Of a stretch of DNA of 7,883 bases, positions 5,429 to 7,883 are shown in pieces; positions within the stretch are counted from its first letter, which is position 1; each line of letters begins with the position of its first letter. A program made the position numbers and the translations under genes. The notes below the pieces were generated by a model. It was not told the origin of the DNA and made no database searches. It saw only the letters and a list, made by a program, of their open reading frames with translations. This DNA is from Bacillota bacterium (GTDB lineage: Bacteria > Bacillota > Clostridia > Christensenellales > CAG-138). Location: contig JAEZLG010000196.1 in assembly GCA_023435855.1 (NCBI GenBank), forward strand, positions 1 to 7,883. The letters run 5' to 3'.

Positions 5429-6283
5429 ATGCGGGGCTTATTCAAAAACAAGCCATTGCTCATTTTGCTGATCGCAGCGCTTTTACTTGGCATCCTCGCG
5501 CTTGCGACCTCCGGCAGCCGTACCGTAACATGGGTAGAAAACGCAGTAGGCACCGTGACAACCCCCGTACAAAGCTTTGCGGCGGGCGCATCATCTGCCA
5601 TAACCGGGTTCTTCCAGCGCATTTTTAAAACCACAGACGCCGATCAAGAAAATGCTCAGCTGCAGGTGAAACTTGCACAGTATGAGCAAATTGAACAGCA
5701 GCTTGAGGAAGCGAAGCAGGAAAACGAAAGGCTCCGCGGACTTTTAAACTATGTCGAAGAGCAGGAGTTTAATTCCTATGTGACCGCGCGCGTGATTGCT
5801 AAGGATCAAGGCTTGTGGTTCAACGTCTTTACAATAAATGCCGGTCGCAACCGTGGCGTAGAGGAGGACATGCCCGTTATTGGGGCTGCAGGGCTTGTGG
5901 GCAGGGTAACGGAAGTGGGGGCTACATGGAGCAAGGTCACCGCCATCATCGATACTCGTTCCTATGCAAGCGTTATGGTGGAGCGCACGCGCGATAACGG
6001 TATGGTGCGCGGGCTGCTTTCAGGCGACGGCAGCGAGCTTTTGGAGCTTTATTATCTACCCGCTGGGAGTGACCTAGTCCCGGGGGATGTTATCATGACC
6101 AACAGCATCGGGGGTATCTTCCCCAAAGGTGTGATGGTAGGCACCGTTATAGAGGTGTCGCGCCAAAGCACCGACGCAGAAGCGGGCAATGCGATTTTGG
6201 AGCCTGCGGTGGATTTTAAACACCTTGAAGAGGTAATGGTGCTCATAGACGTTCAGGCGGAAAATGCGGAGGAAACGCCGTGA
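5429..6283 (+). CDS. mreC: Rod-shape-determining protein MreC
   Basis: This 284-residue bitopic membrane protein links the MreB filament to wall enzymes outside. The N-terminus (RGLFKNK) is basic and cytoplasmic. One membrane helix spans about 9-27, followed by a coiled coil at about 70-110 rich in Gln, Glu and Leu, through which MreC dimerises. The rest is the beta-barrel MreC core, with GLVGRV (155-160), GDVIMTNSIGGIFPKG (219-234) and PAVDFKHLEEV (259-269) matching the family. Size is normal. GGGAGG (5416-5421) lies 7 bases before the ATG. Its stop overlaps the mreD start (GTGA), so the two are translated together. Confidence 0.95.
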   Translation: MRGLFKNKPLLILLIAALLLGILALATSGSRTVTWVENAVGTVTTPVQSFAAGASSAITGFFQRIFKTTDADQENAQLQVKLAQYEQIEQQLEEAKQENERLRGLLNYVEEQEFNSYVTARVIAKDQGLWFNVFTINAGRNRGVEEDMPVIGAAGLVGRVTEVGATWSKVTAIIDTRSYASVMVERTRDNGMVRGLLSGDGSELLELYYLPAGSDLVPGDVIMTNSIGGIFPKGVMVGTVIEVSRQSTDAEAGNAILEPAVDFKHLEEVMVLIDVQAENAEETP

Positions 6284-6786
6284 GAAACCTCTATATTGCG
6301 ATTTCAATGCTGATTGCCGTCCATCTCGATTCCGTCTTTTTTAATATCTTCAACATCGCAGGGGCAAGGCCTGATGCGATGCTCGTAGTTGTAGTGTCGC
6401 TTGGCGTACTCATGGGGGGCTTGCCCGCATCTCTTATTGGGCTTGCCGGCGGTCTTTTTATGGATGTTATGTTTAACAAGCCCATGGGACTTGCTGCAAT
6501 GAGCTATATGCTTGCGGGGGCGCTGGGCGGGATACTGTATAAAAAGTATTATGCGGATAATGTCATTTTACCTGCAGTCGTCGTTGCGGGAGCAGCGCTT
6601 GTAAAGGAGCACATTATGGCGCTCTCGCTTAAGTTATTAGGCGGAACGTACTTGTATTTTGATATGTTGCTTTCTTACATAATACCATCGGTATTGTTAA
6701 GCGCGGCACTTAGCATGGTGGTACACGCATTCCTAAAGCGCGCGTTTGCGCGGCAGGTGGGACGGCGTGCGGAACATAGGCTGTAG
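6280..6786 (+). CDS. mreD: Rod-shape-determining membrane protein MreD
   Basis: This 168-residue polytopic membrane protein of the elongasome starts with GTG inside the last bases of mreC (GTGA, 4-bp overlap). GGAGG (6268-6272) is 7 bases ahead. Hydrophobic segments lie at about 4-24, 32-48, 50-65, 70-88, 94-118 and 128-151, so five or six helices, and a basic C-terminal tail (KRAFARQVGRRAEHRL) follows. The PD at 31-32, GLFMDVMF (58-65) and PMGL (68-71) fit the MreD pattern of a Gly-rich loop with an Asp followed by a PxG turn. Size and place after mreC are as expected. Confidence 0.93.
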   Translation: MRNLYIAISMLIAVHLDSVFFNIFNIAGARPDAMLVVVVSLGVLMGGLPASLIGLAGGLFMDVMFNKPMGLAAMSYMLAGALGGILYKKYYADNVILPAVVVAGAALVKEHIMALSLKLLGGTYLYFDMLLSYIIPSVLLSAALSMVVHAFLKRAFARQVGRRAEHRL

Positions 6787-6921
6787 GCGGCTTCGCGTTT
6801 CGCATAAATGGCGTATCGCCGTTTCCGCGAGCAGGACTTTGCACATCCGCGTGTCAAGCTTTAGACGGCCGATGTAGACTTGACCCCTACAAGGCAACGT
6901 TGCGTCCTGTCGATTATGCAT

Positions 6922-6952
6922 TGTAGCGCAAGGGTTCTACCCTTGCCGCTGT
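6922..6952 (+). repeat. GTAG-headed REP-like palindrome
   Basis: TGTAG is followed by GCAAGGGT-TCT-ACCCTTGC (6928-6946), an 8-bp perfect stem with a TCT loop. If one C is bulged, AGCG/CGCT outside the stem can extend it to 11 pairs. Over 31 positions it matches the minus-strand element at 3349-3319 at 24. The differences sit mainly in the stem, while the TGTAG head, the TCT loop and TTGCCGC are kept. No T-run follows. Confidence 0.6.
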
Positions 6953-6964
6953 ATCCCAAACCCC

Positions 6965-6989
6965 TGTAGGGGCGGATAGTATCCGCCCG
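6965..6989 (+). repeat. Second GTAG-headed palindrome in the same gap
   Basis: TGTAG (6965-6969) is followed by GGGCGGATA-G-TATCCGCCC (6970-6988), a perfect 19-base palindrome with a single central base; a realistic hairpin has a 7-bp stem and TAGTA loop. It shares the head and layout of the element at 6922 but has a different, more GC-rich stem, so it may be another subfamily. It ends 33 bases before the PBP start codon. Confidence 0.55.
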
Positions 6990-7021
6990 CGCCCCCGTCC
7001 CATTTATTATTTGAGGTAATT

Positions 7022-7883
7022 ATGAAAAGAACTGTTCCCAGATTTTTAATAACGGCATGTATTCTGCTCGGCATGATGGGCGCGCTCGTCTACAAACTGG
7101 GCACGCTTACGCTTGCGCAGGGTGCTGTATTTACCGAGGAGGCGGAGGATAGGTCCACCCGCACCATATACGTGAAAGGCAGCCGCGGCAGGATACTCGA
7201 CCGCAACGGGATTGTGCTCGCGTACTCTAAAACAAGTTATAATGTTGAGTTTTTGCGCGACGCTGATAACCGCACCACGTACGACTCTGCCATTTATACC
7301 GAATCGCTCCTTTCCGCCATAGAAATTATAGAACGAAATGCAGGTAAGGTGATTGATACCTCCTACATCCGTCGGGATGGGCAAGGCGTATATTATTACG
7401 AGTGGGGCGTGACGAGTGAAGCCGCTGTGAAATGGCGCTATAAAAACTTCCTCGACGCGATGTACATTAAGATTCCCAAGGATCAGGATCCGGAAGACGA
7501 AAGCACATGGGATATCACTAAATGGCCAACAGCTGAATATATGTACAACTTCCTTCGTGCATCGTGGTGCATCCCCGAGGATGTTTCCTTTGAAGATGCG
7601 ATTAAGGTCATATCCATAAGACAGGAAGTTAACCTCAACAACTACCGCGCTTACGAGCCTATCGTAATCGCCTACGATGTGAGCCTCGAAACGGTATCTG
7701 AAATAAGCATGCGCGCAAGCGAACTCGTGGGCGTGCAGACCTCACAGAGCACCACACGCGTTTATCCGCGTGGTGAGAGCGCTGCACATATTGTGGGTTA
7801 CTTGAGCCGCAGCGCTACCGAGGAAATGGTCAAGAACCAAGGCTATTCTTACAATGATCTCGTCGGAGCTTCCGGCCTTGAAG
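7022..7883 (+). CDS. mrdA: Class B penicillin-binding protein 2 (elongation transpeptidase), N-terminal part
   Basis: An open frame of 287 codons starts at ATG 7022 and runs off the window without a stop. GAGG (7013-7016) lies 5 bases ahead. A short cytoplasmic start (MKRTVPR) is followed by one membrane helix (about 8-30). The class B PBP dimerisation/pedestal domain begins with the hallmark RGRILDRNG (55-63). RVYPRGESAAHIVGYLS (246-262) and VGASGLE (281-287) are the conserved patches just before the transpeptidase domain. The catalytic SxxK, SxN and KTG motifs lie beyond the edge. The region 110-200 is a longer, charged insert typical of PBP2-type proteins. Position after mreBCD indicates the wall-elongation PBP2 that works with RodA; SpoVD or a division PBP is less likely. 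Confidence 0.88.
   Translation, partial: MKRTVPRFLITACILLGMMGALVYKLGTLTLAQGAVFTEEAEDRSTRTIYVKGSRGRILDRNGIVLAYSKTSYNVEFLRDADNRTTYDSAIYTESLLSAIEIIERNAGKVIDTSYIRRDGQGVYYYEWGVTSEAAVKWRYKNFLDAMYIKIPKDQDPEDESTWDITKWPTAEYMYNFLRASWCIPEDVSFEDAIKVISIRQEVNLNNYRAYEPIVIAYDVSLETVSEISMRASELVGVQTSQSTTRVYPRGESAAHIVGYLSRSATEEMVKNQGYSYNDLVGASGLE

Larger units (their letters stand above)
6787..7021. repeat. 235-bp gap between mreD and the PBP gene, made of REP-like palindromes
   Basis: No gene is seen here. The left part has only a 4-bp stem GGCG-TAT-CGCC near 6810 and an inverted GTCAAG...CTTGAC pair (about 6853-6883). From 6873 on, GTAG or CTAC motifs recur: GTAG at 6874, CCCCTACA at 6884-6891, TGTAG at 6922-6926 and TGTAGGGG at 6965-6972. 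The two CCCCTACA/TGTAGGGG octamers are inverted repeats about 73 bases apart. The stretch looks like several palindromic repeats inserted in series. No clear terminator T-run and no strong promoter for the next gene were found, so read-through from mreCD is plausible. Confidence 0.5.

Noticed and set aside
6733..6921. Small minus-strand frames over the mreD end and the following gap
   Set aside because: They overlap mreD and the palindromic repeats, have no ribosome binding site, and look like chance frames through repeat DNA.

Overview
The window looks like ordinary chromosomal DNA of a Gram-positive-type anaerobe, probably a Clostridia-class firmicute. Support for this is the strong GGAGG-type ribosome binding sites, the maf / mreB-mreC-mreD / class B PBP block, the mix of ATG and GTG starts and roughly even base composition. 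A gut Clostridia lineage such as Christensenellales is possible, but that is a guess. I see no phage, insertion sequence, CRISPR array, tRNA or rRNA.

Layout. At 1-59 (minus) lies the first 19 codons of a PTS enzyme I gene (ptsI), cut by the window edge. Bases 60-461 are a gene-free divergent region. It holds a 113-bp unit repeated in tandem (about 95% identical), rich in inverted repeats, whose right end supplies an extended -10 for the next gene. Then follows a plus-strand operon: a SpoU/TrmH-family rRNA methyltransferase (462-1223), a NifS/IscS-like cysteine desulfurase (1241-2362) and a TtcA-like PP-loop tRNA thiolation enzyme (2362-3222). The last two overlap by one base, which suggests a sulfur-donor/sulfur-acceptor pair for tRNA 2-thiolation. 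The gap 3223-3464 carries an inverted pair of GTAG-headed REP-like elements and a probable intrinsic terminator. maf is on the minus strand (3465-4049) and diverges from mreB (4188-5243). mreC and mreD follow (5429-6786, 4-bp overlap) behind their own promoter. A 235-bp gap with more GTAG/REP-like palindromes precedes a class B penicillin-binding protein gene (mrdA-like) that runs off the right edge (7022-7883).

How the genes work together. The left half is RNA modification: 2'-O-methylation and tRNA thiolation fed by cysteine sulfur. The right half is the rod-shape/elongasome set: MreB filament, MreC and MreD membrane scaffold, and the PBP2-type transpeptidase, with the Maf house-cleaning pyrophosphatase beside it as in many bacteria.

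The genes are conventional. The unusual material is between them: (i) the 113-bp tandem element with two C-to-T differences that each restore a stem pair, (ii) a REP/BIME-like family in two separate gaps, and (iii) a 14-bp hairpin that would bury the mreB ribosome binding site. None of these amounts to a clearly new system, but each is testable.
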